DNA of 64,000 bases from Arcicella sp040387735. GTDB lineage: Bacteria > Bacteroidota > Bacteroidia > Cytophagales > Spirosomataceae. Position 1 is the first letter of the stretch. Every line of letters begins with the position of its first letter. Location: NCBI GenBank assembly GCA_040387735.1, contig JAZKDE010000028.1:1-64000 (forward strand), read 5' to 3'. The notes below the pieces were generated by a model, which did not search any database, was not told the DNA's origin, and saw only the letters and a list, made by a program, of their open reading frames with translations. The position numbers and the translations under genes are program-made. Below, in pieces: positions 15,964 through 25,149 of this stretch.

Positions 15964-16374
15964 ATGATAAAAATATCTGACCAAGCCATTGATATTCAAG
16001 CTTGTATAGACGCTGCTCAATCAGAAAGAGCAGGAGCAATTGATGTCTTTATCGGCACCGTTCGCAATCATAATAACGCTAAAGAAGTAGTACGTTTAGC
16101 ATTTGAAACGTATGATATAATGGCAGTAAAAAAAATGGAAGAGCTGGCTAATCAAGCTCGTGAACGTTGGGATATTGAAAAAATCGTGATGATTCACCGC
16201 AAAGGAGTTTTACAAATTGGTGATGTTGCGGTGGTTATTGCAGTTTCAACGCCTCACCGGGTGGCATCTTTTGAAGCTTGTCAGTGGTTAATTGATACGC
16301 TCAAAACGGTTGTTCCTATCTGGAAAAAAGAGATTTATGAGAGTGGTGAAGAGTGGTTAGAAGCTCATGCGTGA
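15964..16374 (+). CDS. moaE: Molybdopterin synthase catalytic subunit
   Basis: A 136-residue MoaE. Signature blocks: AGAIDVFIGTVRNHNN (24-39), FETYDIMAVKKMEEL, IVMIHRKGVLQIGDVAVVIA, STPHRVASFEACQWLID and VPIWKKEIYESGEEW, including the conserved His/Arg and Lys residues for converting precursor Z to molybdopterin with thiocarboxylated MoaD. No other moa gene is adjacent, so the pathway is completed elsewhere. Confidence 0.95.
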   Translation: MIKISDQAIDIQACIDAAQSERAGAIDVFIGTVRNHNNAKEVVRLAFETYDIMAVKKMEELANQARERWDIEKIVMIHRKGVLQIGDVAVVIAVSTPHRVASFEACQWLIDTLKTVVPIWKKEIYESGEEWLEAHA

Positions 16375-16523
16375 TATTGAGTAAGTAAAAATGTCCAACT
16401 ATTAATAATTTTTAAAATCAAATTTATATTCAATTTACAGAATTACTCATCTTTTAGCGTTAAATTAATTACAATTCACTAAATCACAGATACCATAAAT
16501 ATCCTTACTAAATACCATAAAAA

Positions 16524-17663
16524 ATGACTACTTGGCTGAAAAAAAATCTGGAAGGCGATTATCAAATCTGGACAGTTATTGCGGCACTGTCCATTATTAG
16601 TATCGTGGTGGTAGCGAGTGCTTCGGGGCGACTTGCCGTACAAAGCGACGGAAATGTATTTTTTCTGGTTATCAAACACACTATTTTTATGAGTGTGGGT
16701 TTAGGAGCCATGTGGGTTTTTCACCGTTTTGATTACCATAAATTTGCCGTATTTTCTAATATTGGCGTTCTTTTGTCAGTTGTATTACTCCTTTATGCTT
16801 ATAAATTTGAGCATGGAATCAACAATGCCAACCGTTGGATTCACCTCGGAGGAATGACTTTTATGCCTTCTGATATTGCCAAATTATCGCTCATTACCAA
16901 TCTGTCTTTTATGTTGGCAAAACGGCAACATCTTGAATATTCTTTCACGGATGTATTACCAATGACAATCAAAATTATCATTGTTTGTGGTTGTATTGCC
17001 CTAACCAACGTTTCGACATCGGCATTGTTATTTACTACTTGTTTTTTATTGATGTACATTGGTCGAGTACCGAGTAATTTTTTACTCATGACTTTCTTAG
17101 GAATCATTTTCATGGGTTTTGTTTTGGTGATGACTGGTACTGGAACTCGTATTGATACCGCCCGAAATCGTATTACCAATTTTGTGAGTGGACTAAAGGG
17201 GAAGAAAGACAAAAATGCTGACAAAGATACTGATTATCAGATAGAAAGAAGTTATTACGCCATTGCCAACGGTGGACTTACTGGCAAAGGCCCTGGAAAA
17301 AGTCAGCAAAGATACTTCCTAAGTGAGTCGGAATCTGACTTTATTTATGCTATCATCATTGAAGAATGGGGCATGATTGGTGGCTTATTTGTACTGTGTT
17401 TATACCTTTGGCTTTTATATCGAGGGATGAAAGCGGTGGATAGTTCGGGGCGAGCCTTCGGCGGATTACTCTCCGCTGGGCTGACGTTCAGTTTGGTTAT
17501 TCAAGCGATGGTTCACATGGGTGTTGCCACGGGTTTAGGGCCAGTAACGGGACAACCTTTACCACTTTTGAGTATGGGAGGTAGCTCGCTTTTGTTCACA
17601 GGAGCGATGATTGGAATTATTATTTCGGTTAGTAAAGATAAAATTAAGGATTCGGTTTTATAA
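16524..17663 (+). CDS. ftsW: Cell division peptidoglycan polymerase FtsW
   Basis: A 379-residue SEDS-family membrane protein with about ten hydrophobic segments. FtsW/RodA blocks: NNANRWIHLGGMTFMPSDIAK (about 96-116), YQIERSYYAIANGGLTGKGPG (about 240-260) and GLGPVTGQPLPLLSMGGSS near the C-terminus. SEDS proteins polymerise lipid II into glycan strands; FtsW acts at the septum with its penicillin-binding partner. Placement 9 bases before murG makes FtsW more likely than RodA. Part of a dcw cluster fragment; the other mur/fts genes are not here. Confidence 0.93.
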   Translation: MTTWLKKNLEGDYQIWTVIAALSIISIVVVASASGRLAVQSDGNVFFLVIKHTIFMSVGLGAMWVFHRFDYHKFAVFSNIGVLLSVVLLLYAYKFEHGINNANRWIHLGGMTFMPSDIAKLSLITNLSFMLAKRQHLEYSFTDVLPMTIKIIIVCGCIALTNVSTSALLFTTCFLLMYIGRVPSNFLLMTFLGIIFMGFVLVMTGTGTRIDTARNRITNFVSGLKGKKDKNADKDTDYQIERSYYAIANGGLTGKGPGKSQQRYFLSESESDFIYAIIIEEWGMIGGLFVLCLYLWLLYRGMKAVDSSGRAFGGLLSAGLTFSLVIQAMVHMGVATGLGPVTGQPLPLLSMGGSSLLFTGAMIGIIISVSKDKIKDSVL

Positions 17664-17672
17664 CATCACAAT

Positions 17673-18764
17673 ATGCCAAAAGTCATTATATCAGGCGGCG
17701 GAACGGGCGGACACATTTATCCTGCCATTGCCATCGCCAACGCTTTGAGAGAAATTAATCCTGCCATTGAAGTGCTTTTTGTGGGTGCAGAAGGCAAAAT
17801 GGAAATGGAAAAAGTCCCGAAAGCGGGATACAAAATCATCGGTTTGCCCATTGCAGGTATCAACCGTTCCAATCTTTTGGCGAATATCAGCTTTCCAAAA
17901 AAACTCATCTCAAGTTTAAGCGAAGCCCGAAGCATCATCAAGGACTTTAAGCCCGATGTAGCCGTTGGCGTGGGTGGTTATGCCTCTGGTCCTGTTCTAT
18001 TAGCAGCATCCATGATGGGAGTTCCGTATTTAATCCAAGAGCAAAATTCCTATGCGGGTGTTACCAACAAATTCCTTTCGAAAAGTGCCGATAAAATTTG
18101 CGTAGCTTACCCAAATATGGAGGCGTTTTTCAAGAAAGAAAAAATAAAAATGACGGGAAATCCTGTCAGAAAAGATATTTTAGAAGTAAACTCAAAGCGT
18201 TCAAAAGCTCTTGAACACTTTAGTTTGTCATCAAGCAAAAAAACGGTTTTGGTTATTGGCGGAAGCCAAGGAGCGAGAACTATCAATGAAGCTATTGACG
18301 CTGGACTTACCAATTTAGTCGGAGCGGGCTATCAAGTGGTTTGGCAAACGGGAAAATTGTACATCGACCGTGCCAAGACAACCGCCGAAGTCTTTGAAGG
18401 TCAAGTATTTGTATCTGATTTTATTTATGAAATGGATTTAGCTTACGCCGTTGCTGATGTGGTAGTTTCACGTGCAGGAGCCTTGTCTGTTTCAGAATTA
18501 TGTTTGGCGGCAAAACCATCCATTTTAGTACCATTACCAACCGCAGCCGAAGACCACCAAACCATGAATGCTATGAGTTTGGTGAAAAACGATGCCGCTA
18601 TTTTAGTAAAAGACGTTACCGCTCGTGAAGATTTGGTAAAAGCTACCATTGCTCTACTACAAAACCCTGAAAAACAGGCACTTCTCAGTAAAAATATCCA
18701 CGAATTAGCCAAACCTGAAGCCGCCAGAGAAATTGCGGAAGAGGTTTTAAAATTGATAAAGTAA
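17673..18764 (+). CDS. murG: UDP-GlcNAc:lipid I N-acetylglucosaminyltransferase
   Basis: A 363-residue GT28 enzyme that makes lipid II from lipid I on the inner face of the cytoplasmic membrane. N-terminal glycine loop ISGGGTGGHIYPAIAIA (5-21), a second loop VLVIGGSQGARTIN (about 192-205), and SRAGALSVSELCLAAKPSIL-type UDP-GlcNAc site with PTAAEDHQTMNA. Nine bases after ftsW on the same strand, so co-transcribed, ending at a strong terminator. Confidence 0.96.
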   Translation: MPKVIISGGGTGGHIYPAIAIANALREINPAIEVLFVGAEGKMEMEKVPKAGYKIIGLPIAGINRSNLLANISFPKKLISSLSEARSIIKDFKPDVAVGVGGYASGPVLLAASMMGVPYLIQEQNSYAGVTNKFLSKSADKICVAYPNMEAFFKKEKIKMTGNPVRKDILEVNSKRSKALEHFSLSSSKKTVLVIGGSQGARTINEAIDAGLTNLVGAGYQVVWQTGKLYIDRAKTTAEVFEGQVFVSDFIYEMDLAYAVADVVVSRAGALSVSELCLAAKPSILVPLPTAAEDHQTMNAMSLVKNDAAILVKDVTAREDLVKATIALLQNPEKQALLSKNIHELAKPEAAREIAEEVLKLIK

Positions 18765-18825
18765 TCGTTTTTATCATTCAAAAAAAAATCCCACAAATGC
18801 AACGGTAATGCCTTATAAACCATAG

Positions 18826-18860
18826 AAAAGCCGCAAATTTTGATAATTTGCGGCTTTTTT
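18826..18860. terminator. Bidirectional terminator murG/nrdB
   Basis: A perfect 14-bp stem aaaagccgcaaatt (18826-18839) with its complement at 18845-18858, a 5-nt loop and T-tracts on both strands, between two convergent genes. Confidence 0.9.
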
Positions 18861-18877
18861 TATTAAAATTATATTCT

Positions 18878-19861
18878 TTAAAAATCTTCATCCAAAGAAA
18901 ATGCCATTGTTTCTTTCTCCGACATAACACCTGATTTTTGGTATTCAGCCACACGTTTCTCGAAGAAATTGGTCTTTCCTTGCAACGAAATCATTTCCAT
19001 AAAGTCAAATGGATTGGTTGCGTTGTATTGTTTCTGTAAGCCCAAAGCAACTAATAAACGGTCGGCAACAAACTCAATATATTGGCACATCAATTCTGCA
19101 TTCATTCCAATTAGAGAAACAGGTAAAGCATCGGTAACAAATTCTTTTTCAATGGTTACCGCATCAAGAATAATGCTGTAAATATCATTCGGGTCTAATT
19201 GATTTTTTACATGGTCGGTATATAGGAGACAAGCGAAGTCGCAGTGAAGTCCTTCATCTCTCGAAATCAATTCGTTAGAGAATGATAAACCTGGCATTAA
19301 ACCACGTTTTTTCAGCCAGAAAATTGAACAAAATGAACCCGAAAAGAAGATTCCTTCTACGGCAGCAAAAGCGATTAAACGTTCAGCAAAATTACCTTTT
19401 TCAATCCAACGTAAAGCCCAGTCTGCTTTTTTCTTTACGCACGGGATAGTATCTACGGCACGTAACATTTTATCTTTTTCAACTGGATTTTTGATGTATG
19501 TATCAATCAATAATGAATACGTTTCAGAGTGGATATTTTCCATCATAATCTGAAAACCATAGAAACATTTAGCCTCAGCGTATTGCACTTCCGAAAGGAA
19601 ATTAACCGCTAAATTCTCATTCACGATACCATCAGAAGCCGCAAAAAATGCCAATACGTGCGAAATAAAGTGTTTTTCACCGTCATTTAAGCGATTATCC
19701 CAATCGTTCAAATCTTGCGAAAGGTCTATTTCTTCTGCTGTCCAGAAAGACGCCTCAGCTTTTTTATAGAACTGCCAAATATCATTTTGCTTGATAGGAA
19801 ATAGCACGAAGCGATTGGGGTCTTCTACTAAAAGGGGTTCTACCTGTGGAGTATTTGTCAT
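18878..19861 (-). CDS. nrdB: Ribonucleoside-diphosphate reductase, beta subunit (class Ia)
   Basis: A 327-residue R2 subunit that houses the di-iron/tyrosyl radical. Iron-site helices: EASFWTAEEIDLSQDLNDW, SEVQYAEAKCFYGFQIMMEN with the putative radical Tyr, IHSETYSLLIDTYI, then ISRDEGLHCDFACLL. The C-terminus ends FSLDEDF, the tail that docks into NrdA. The matching alpha subunit is encoded at 37402-39882 on the same strand, 17.5 kb away, so nrdA and nrdB are not an operon. Confidence 0.96.
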   Translation of the reverse strand: MTNTPQVEPLLVEDPNRFVLFPIKQNDIWQFYKKAEASFWTAEEIDLSQDLNDWDNRLNDGEKHFISHVLAFFAASDGIVNENLAVNFLSEVQYAEAKCFYGFQIMMENIHSETYSLLIDTYIKNPVEKDKMLRAVDTIPCVKKKADWALRWIEKGNFAERLIAFAAVEGIFFSGSFCSIFWLKKRGLMPGLSFSNELISRDEGLHCDFACLLYTDHVKNQLDPNDIYSIILDAVTIEKEFVTDALPVSLIGMNAELMCQYIEFVADRLLVALGLQKQYNATNPFDFMEMISLQGKTNFFEKRVAEYQKSGVMSEKETMAFSLDEDF

Positions 19862-19907
19862 GTTTTAAGAATGATTGTAGTTCTAAAACTGATATTCGTG
19901 GAAGATG

Positions 19908-19922
19908 TGAATGTTACATTCA
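19908..19922. promoter_or_regulatory. Operator-like palindrome upstream of nrdB
   Basis: Perfect 7+1+7 palindrome TGAATGT-T-ACATTCA, 47 bases before the nrdB ATG and downstream of the putative -7 element. It does not look like the NrdR box. Its protein partner is unknown. Confidence 0.35.
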
Positions 19923-20019
19923 ATATCCGATTTTAAAAAATCGTGCTGCACCTAAATTGATTATCAGACTTGAAAACTAATTATTAAATTTTAAACTTAC
20001 TTTGTATAAATCAGAATAA

Positions 20020-20027
20020 CAAAATTA
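20020..20027 (-). promoter_or_regulatory. Possible -7 element of nrdB
   Basis: Reads TAATTTTG on the minus strand (TAnnTTTG consensus). No -33 element is clear, and the distance to nrdB is about 160 bases. Confidence 0.35.
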
Positions 20028-20341
20028 CAAATTTGAAGGCGAATTAGCCTGTATTTTTAATGAAGTAATCAGGATTTTTTATAAACTGCTAATTTCCAAG
20101 ACAAACGAAAGTCTGAGAAAGTGTTTCTATTAAGACAATTGCGTGGAGTGCTGTGACTTATCAAGAATGTTACAACTTGAGAAGTCAAATTGTTTTGTTC
20201 TTTGAAGATTTATTGTCAAATTTAGAAATCAATTCTATCAATAACTAATGAATCTCTTTGATTTTTAGAAGTTTAGTAAAATAAAAAAACATTCTCACAA
20301 TAAACATTTTTTCTTCTAACAATTCTCAATAAACTATTAAA

Positions 20342-21106
20342 ATGAAACAAGATTTTTCGGGTAAAGTTGCCATGATAACTGGAGCGGCTTCGGGTTTGGG
20401 GAGAGCTACGGCTTTGCTATTTGCGGCTCACGGAGCTAAAGTTGTCGTGTCGGATGTTGCCATTGTGGGCGGACAAGAAACCGTTAAAATGATTCAAGAC
20501 CAAGGTGGCGAAGCTACTTTCATCGAATGCGACGTAACCAATGAAGTATCAGTTAACAATCTGATAACCAAAACAGTAGACACATATACACGTTTAGACT
20601 ACGGCATTAATAACGCTGGTATTGGTGGACTTTGGACGGCTACACACAAATATCCAACTGATAACTTTGAAAAAGTAATGTCGGTAAATACAACGGGCGT
20701 TTTTATGTGTATGCGGGCGGAGCTACAAGTAATGACCCAGCAAGGTTCGGGGTCAATTGTCAATGTAGCATCGGTGGCAGGTTTATCGGGTTTTCCGAAT
20801 AATGTGGCCTATTCTGCCAGTAAACACGCTGTGGTTGGTATGACGAAATCAGCGGGTTTAGAGTACGCAAAAAAAGGAATTAGAGTCAATGCAGTATGTC
20901 CCGTATTTACTATTACTCCTTTAGTTACAGGAATGTTTGACGTAATTGGAGATGACATGAAAGACAAGTTAGAATCAGCAATTCCAATGAAACGTTTTGG
21001 TCAACCCGAAGAAATAGCCGAAGCAATTGTCTGGCTGTGTTCAGATTCAGCTTCATTCATCACGGCACATGCTTTACCTATTGATGGCGGTATGGTAGCT
21101 GGGTGA
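20342..21106 (+). CDS. Short-chain dehydrogenase/reductase, glucose-dehydrogenase-like
   Basis: A 254-residue classical SDR. NAD(P) motif MITGAASGLGRATALLFAAHG (12-32, TGxxxGxG), NNAGIGG near 90-96, catalytic Ser in NVASVAGLSG (about 139-148) and YSASKHAVVGMTKSAGLEYA with the YxxxK pair near 158-162. The C-terminal IDGGMVAG is standard. Asp in VVSDVAIVGG after strand 2 suggests NAD+ preference. The substrate cannot be told. Monocistronic with a strong terminator. Confidence 0.92.
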   Translation: MKQDFSGKVAMITGAASGLGRATALLFAAHGAKVVVSDVAIVGGQETVKMIQDQGGEATFIECDVTNEVSVNNLITKTVDTYTRLDYGINNAGIGGLWTATHKYPTDNFEKVMSVNTTGVFMCMRAELQVMTQQGSGSIVNVASVAGLSGFPNNVAYSASKHAVVGMTKSAGLEYAKKGIRVNAVCPVFTITPLVTGMFDVIGDDMKDKLESAIPMKRFGQPEEIAEAIVWLCSDSASFITAHALPIDGGMVAG

Positions 21107-21179
21107 TTTTTTGAGGAATGATAGAATTATTCTCCAGTATTAAAAACCTTCATACCAATTTCTGAAAATACCTTGAAAT

Positions 21180-21220
21180 AAAAAATAGGGCTAAACCCAC
21201 TGGATTTAGCCCTATTTTTT
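21180..21220. terminator. Bidirectional terminator SDR/gyrB
   Basis: A perfect 16-bp stem aaaaaatagggctaaa (21180-21195) with its complement at 21205-21220, 9-nt loop, and T6 tracts on both strands, between convergent genes. Confidence 0.92.
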
Positions 21221-21235
21221 ATTTCTATGCTAAGT

Positions 21236-23203
21236 TTACACGTCAATCTTCGCATATTTAGCATTTTTCTCAATAAAATCACGTCTTGGTGGTACTTCGT
21301 CACCCATTAACATTGAGAATAAATGGTCTGCTTCTACTGCTGATTCAATGGTTACTTGTTTCAAGGTACGAGTATCTGGATTCATCGTAGTTTCCCACAA
21401 TTGTTCAGCGTTCATTTCTCCAAGACCTTTATAACGTTGAATACCTACTAAATCTTCACGTCCGCCACCTGCTAAGCGTTTTACTGCCACTTCACGTTGT
21501 GCTTCTGTCCAACAATATTCCATTTGCTGTCCTTTTTTCACTTGGTAAAGTGGAGGTTGAGCAATGTAGATATAACCGCTGTCTAACAAATCTTTCATAT
21601 AACGGAAGAAGAACGTAAGGATTAGGGTTCTAATGTGAGAACCATCCACGTCCGCATCCGTCATGATGATTACTTTATGGTAACGCAATTTATCGGTATT
21701 CAATGCTCTTTCGTCGCCATCTCTTCCGAAACTTACGCCCAAAGCCGTAATCATATTCTTGATTTCTTCGCTTTCGTAAATTTTGTATTCTTGAGCCTTT
21801 TCAACGTTTAAAATCTTACCTCTCAATGGTAAAATTGCTTGGTAAGCACGATTACGACCTTGTTTTGCCGTTCCACCCGCTGAGTCCCCTTCTACTAAGT
21901 ACAATTCACAAACTTTGGGGTCATTGTCTGAACAGTCAGCTAATTTTCCTGGAAGTGAATTACCACCCAAAATGGTTTTACGCTGAACCATTTCACGTGC
22001 TTTACGAGCAGCGTGACGAGCTTGAGCTGCCAAAATCACTTTCGCTACAATCTGACGAGCTTCTTTCGGGTGTTCTTCTAACCAAGATTCTAACATATCT
22101 GACATCGCCGAAGATACCGCTCCTGAAACTTCACCGTTACCTAATTTGGTTTTGGTCTGTCCTTCAAATTGTGGCTCAGCCACTTTCACCGAAATTACGG
22201 CTGTCAATCCTTCACGGAAGTCATCACCTACGATGTCAATTTTTAATTTATCTAATGCTCCTGATTTATCAGCGTAGTTTTTCAAAGTACGAGTCAACGC
22301 ACCACGGAAACCCGCTACGTGTGTACCACCTTCGATAGTATTGATGTTGTTTACATACGATACTACGTTTTCAGAATACGAGGTATTGTACATCATCGCA
22401 ACTTGAACTGGAACGCCATTTTTATCGCCTTCCATGTAAATTGGAGCGTCGATAATTTTTTCACGGGTTGCATCCAAATACAATACGAATTCACTCAAAC
22501 CGCCTTGTGAGAAAAATATATCCCCTTTTGGCTCGCCTTTATCATCCAATTCACGAAGGTCAGTCAAATTGATGGTGATACCTGCATTCAAGAATGAAAG
22601 TTCACGCAAACGACCTGCTACAGTTTCGTATTTGTATTCTGTAATGGTAAAAATAGATTCGTCTGGCTTGAAAGTAACGGTTGTTCCGTGACGTTGTGTT
22701 GTACCAATTTCTCTTACAGCATACTGAGGAATACCGATTTTATATTCTTGTTCAAATACTTTTCCTTCACGATAAACGGTAACTTTCAAATCTGTTGAAA
22801 GAGCATTTACGCAGGATACCCCCACACCGTGCAAACCACCTGATACTTTATAAGTGTCTTTATCGAACTTACCACCAGCGTGGAGTACGGTCATTACAAC
22901 TTCCAAAGCTGACTTTTTCTCTTTTGTGTGCATTCCCGTTGGAATACCACGTCCGTTATCTTCTACGGTAATTGAATTATCGGTATTGATGGTAACGCTG
23001 ATGGTATCGCAATGACCCGCCAAGGCTTCATCAATTGAGTTATCGACAACTTCCCAAATAAGGTGGTGAAGACCTTTAAAGCCCGTATCTCCAATATACA
23101 TGGACGGACGTTTACGCACGGCTTCCAAGCCTTCGAGGACCTGGATATTATCGGCGTCATAATTTGCTCTACTGTTTTCTTCTGGTTCTTGAAATTCTGA
23201 CAT
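21236..23203 (-). CDS. gyrB: DNA gyrase subunit B
   Basis: A 655-residue ATPase subunit of gyrase. N-terminal GHKL ATPase: VRKRPSMYIGDTGFKGLHHL, VVDNSIDEALAG, DNGRGIPTG and VSGGLHGVGVSCVNALS. Toprim domain: LVEGDSAGGTAKQGRNRAYQ, LPLRGKILNVEKA and IIMTDADVDGSHIRTL with the metal-binding DxD. The C-terminus QRYKGLGEMNAEQLWETTM binds GyrA. The length is that of GyrB without the Gram-negative insertion of about 170 residues. GyrB rather than ParE is judged from overall similarity. Confidence 0.94.
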   Translation of the reverse strand: MSEFQEPEENSRANYDADNIQVLEGLEAVRKRPSMYIGDTGFKGLHHLIWEVVDNSIDEALAGHCDTISVTINTDNSITVEDNGRGIPTGMHTKEKKSALEVVMTVLHAGGKFDKDTYKVSGGLHGVGVSCVNALSTDLKVTVYREGKVFEQEYKIGIPQYAVREIGTTQRHGTTVTFKPDESIFTITEYKYETVAGRLRELSFLNAGITINLTDLRELDDKGEPKGDIFFSQGGLSEFVLYLDATREKIIDAPIYMEGDKNGVPVQVAMMYNTSYSENVVSYVNNINTIEGGTHVAGFRGALTRTLKNYADKSGALDKLKIDIVGDDFREGLTAVISVKVAEPQFEGQTKTKLGNGEVSGAVSSAMSDMLESWLEEHPKEARQIVAKVILAAQARHAARKAREMVQRKTILGGNSLPGKLADCSDNDPKVCELYLVEGDSAGGTAKQGRNRAYQAILPLRGKILNVEKAQEYKIYESEEIKNMITALGVSFGRDGDERALNTDKLRYHKVIIMTDADVDGSHIRTLILTFFFRYMKDLLDSGYIYIAQPPLYQVKKGQQMEYCWTEAQREVAVKRLAGGGREDLVGIQRYKGLGEMNAEQLWETTMNPDTRTLKQVTIESAVEADHLFSMLMGDEVPPRRDFIEKNAKYAKIDV

Positions 23204-23580
23204 ATCTTTTGATTGCGGATTGTTGCTTGTAGCATTCAGATTAAGTTTTCTTATGCTCTAAAAGCAAAACCTATTTGCATTATTATACTTTTCGGAGATT
23301 GTTATAAAAGTAGATTCAAAATCAATAAACAGCGTTATTTGCTTTGAAAAAGTAAAAATACAAAAAATCCCTTGTACGAACTAACGTTTGTGGATTTTTG
23401 AGGGAAATTTGAGCCTAAAAATGGGTATTTTTCAACATTTAGTATTTCGATATTTTATGCCTCATTTTTAGACTTTTAGATTTCGTTAAAATCAGTACCT
23501 TTGTAAAGGTTTAACGTTTTTTTTTCAACGAGCAATTAAACCTTTATTCTCTTTTAAACTCTCAATCAGACAAGTACCAA
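23204..23580. other. Divergent intergenic region gyrB/GT cluster
   Basis: A 377-bp AT-rich spacer. It holds a plus-strand TACCTTTG element at 23496-23503 for the glycan cluster, and an imperfect 9-bp hairpin (23361-23370 with 23392-23400). No gene is seen. Confidence 0.5.
23496..23503 (+). promoter_or_regulatory. -7 promoter element of the glycosyltransferase cluster
   Basis: TACCTTTG, an exact TAnnTTTG match, 78 bases before the ATG at 23581. A -33 TTTG is not evident; the upstream TTTAG at about 23475 is a weak candidate. Confidence 0.5.
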
Positions 23581-24372
23581 ATGAAAATAAGCGTAGTCAT
23601 CATTACGCTCAATGAAGAACGAATCATTGAGCGTACTCTGAAGGCCATTCATTCGTGGGTGGACGAGATTATTGTAGTGGATTCGGGTAGTACCGACCGA
23701 ACCCTTGAGATTGCTCAGCAATACAAATGCAAAACTATGTATCGCAAATTTGATGGTGATGGCCCACAAAAATATTTTGGTGTAAATCAAACCGTTAATG
23801 ATTGGGTTTTTGTACTCGATGCCGACGAAGAAGTTACACCCGAATTAAGAGATGAAATAGAGAAAACGCTTTCTAACCCAAATGATTATAACGGCTTTTA
23901 TGTGCCCATTTCATTGATTTTCTTGGGGCGTTTGATGCGTTATGGAGCAGAATACAAAATGCCTCATCTACGGTTATTCAACAAAAAATTTGGCAATTTT
24001 AACGATAAATTCGTACACGGAGGAGCAGTCGTTGAAGGTCAATTAGCGACCTTCAATAACCATGTTCTGCATTACAGTTATAAAGACCTCCACGATTATC
24101 TACAACGACTAAATTATTATACCACCCGAACCGCCCAAATGATGTACGATTCGGGTAAAAAAGGCTCAATATTACAAGTGCTTTTTCGTTTTCCAGTTAC
24201 ATTTTTGAAGGAATATTTCCTTCGGAAAAATTTTTTAAATGGCTACCAAGGTTTTGTTTGGTCTATTCTTTCAGCGATGTATCCAGTAATAAAATACGCA
24301 AAACTGCGAGAATTGAGATTGCCCAGTAAAGCATTATTGAATGAAAATAAGCATAGTTATCATCACGCTTAA
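23581..24372 (+). CDS. GT2 glycosyltransferase, WaaE/KdtX-like (copy 1)
   Basis: A 263-residue family 2 glycosyltransferase. Start MKISVVIITLNEERIIERTL, then DEIIVVDSGSTDRTLEIA, the nucleotide-sugar DxD as FVLDADEEVTPELR (about 78-91), and a C-terminal block FPVTFLKEYFLRKNFLNGYQ with PVIKYAKLREL, typical of LPS-core beta-1,4-glucosyltransferase WaaE/KdtX homologues. It is followed by a paralogue with a 32-base overlap. It probably adds a sugar to a lipid-linked glycan at the inner membrane; the acceptor is unknown. Confidence 0.9.
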   Translation: MKISVVIITLNEERIIERTLKAIHSWVDEIIVVDSGSTDRTLEIAQQYKCKTMYRKFDGDGPQKYFGVNQTVNDWVFVLDADEEVTPELRDEIEKTLSNPNDYNGFYVPISLIFLGRLMRYGAEYKMPHLRLFNKKFGNFNDKFVHGGAVVEGQLATFNNHVLHYSYKDLHDYLQRLNYYTTRTAQMMYDSGKKGSILQVLFRFPVTFLKEYFLRKNFLNGYQGFVWSILSAMYPVIKYAKLRELRLPSKALLNENKHSYHHA

Positions 24373-25093
24373 CTCAGAAAACACCCTTTACAAGGTTTTA
24401 GAGGCGGTTAGTTGGGCGGATGAAATCGTAATTGTAGATTCGGGAAGTACCGATAAAACAATTGAAATTGCCACCCAATTCGGAGCAAAAATCGTGTATA
24501 AAGAATTTGAAGGCTATGGTTTACAAAAACGTTTTGCTGTCGAACAAGCTACCAACGATTGGGTTCTTTGTTTAGACGATGACGAAATGGTTACCTCAGA
24601 ATTGAGAGAGGAAATATTCAATATTCCACGTAAAAATGCTGATTGTCATGGCTTTTTCATTCCTATTTCTTTGTGTTTTTTAGGGCGTGTCCTTCGTTTT
24701 GGTGGTGAATATAAAGTGCTACGTCTTCGACTTTTTGATAGGAAAAAAGGAAACTGGGATTTATCAAAGGTTCACGAGAAAGTGATAATTGATGGCACCG
24801 TTTGTAAACTCAATCATCAAATTTTACATTACAGTTACAGTAGTCTTGCCGATTATTTTACAAAATTTAACCGCTATACTTCCTATGCGGCCGAAGATTT
24901 GGCCAAGGCAGGAAAACAAGGCTCAATGTTCAGCGTTATTACCAGATTTCCGATAACATTCTTGAAAATTTACTTACTCCGTGGAGCAATTTTAGATGGC
25001 TATCCAGGTTTTGTTTGGGCTATTCTTTCCGCCATGTATCCTGTGGTAAAATACGCAAAATTACGAGAAATGAATTCAAGTTTTGCGAATTAA
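24341..25093 (+). CDS. GT2 glycosyltransferase, WaaE/KdtX-like (copy 2)
   Basis: A 250-residue paralogue of the gene before it, with matching blocks in the same order: MKISIVIITLNSENTL, DEIVIVDSGSTDKTIEIA, LCLDDDEMVTSELREEI and the end PVVKYAKLREM. The start codon lies inside the previous gene; the last 11 codons of copy 1 and the first 11 of copy 2 use the same DNA in different frames. The DNA of the two starts is closely similar, so a tandem duplication with fusion of the ends is likely. Probably a successive sugar transfer. Confidence 0.9.
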   Translation: MKISIVIITLNSENTLYKVLEAVSWADEIVIVDSGSTDKTIEIATQFGAKIVYKEFEGYGLQKRFAVEQATNDWVLCLDDDEMVTSELREEIFNIPRKNADCHGFFIPISLCFLGRVLRFGGEYKVLRLRLFDRKKGNWDLSKVHEKVIIDGTVCKLNHQILHYSYSSLADYFTKFNRYTSYAAEDLAKAGKQGSMFSVITRFPITFLKIYLLRGAILDGYPGFVWAILSAMYPVVKYAKLREMNSSFAN

Positions 25094-25149
25094 TAGAACT
25101 TTACCACTGCCAATTATCCAAAAAGTAAACCTTCAATCATTCCAAATAA

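Larger units (their letters stand above)
19862..20341. other. 480-bp intergenic region between nrdB and SDR gene
   Basis: A divergent promoter region. On the minus strand TAATTTTG (20020-20027) fits a -7 element for nrdB with a leader of about 150 nt. A 15-nt palindrome tgaatgttacattca (19908-19922) lies within that leader. The decamer gaatgttaca recurs at 20165-20174. No gene or RNA is recognised. Confidence 0.5.

Noticed and set aside
21826..22338. A 170-codon plus-strand frame inside gyrB
   Set aside because: Antisense to GyrB with no motif of its own; a by-product of codon bias.
23361..23400. A terminator between gyrB and the GT cluster
   Set aside because: The stem is short and imperfect, and both genes are transcribed away from it, so no terminator is needed.
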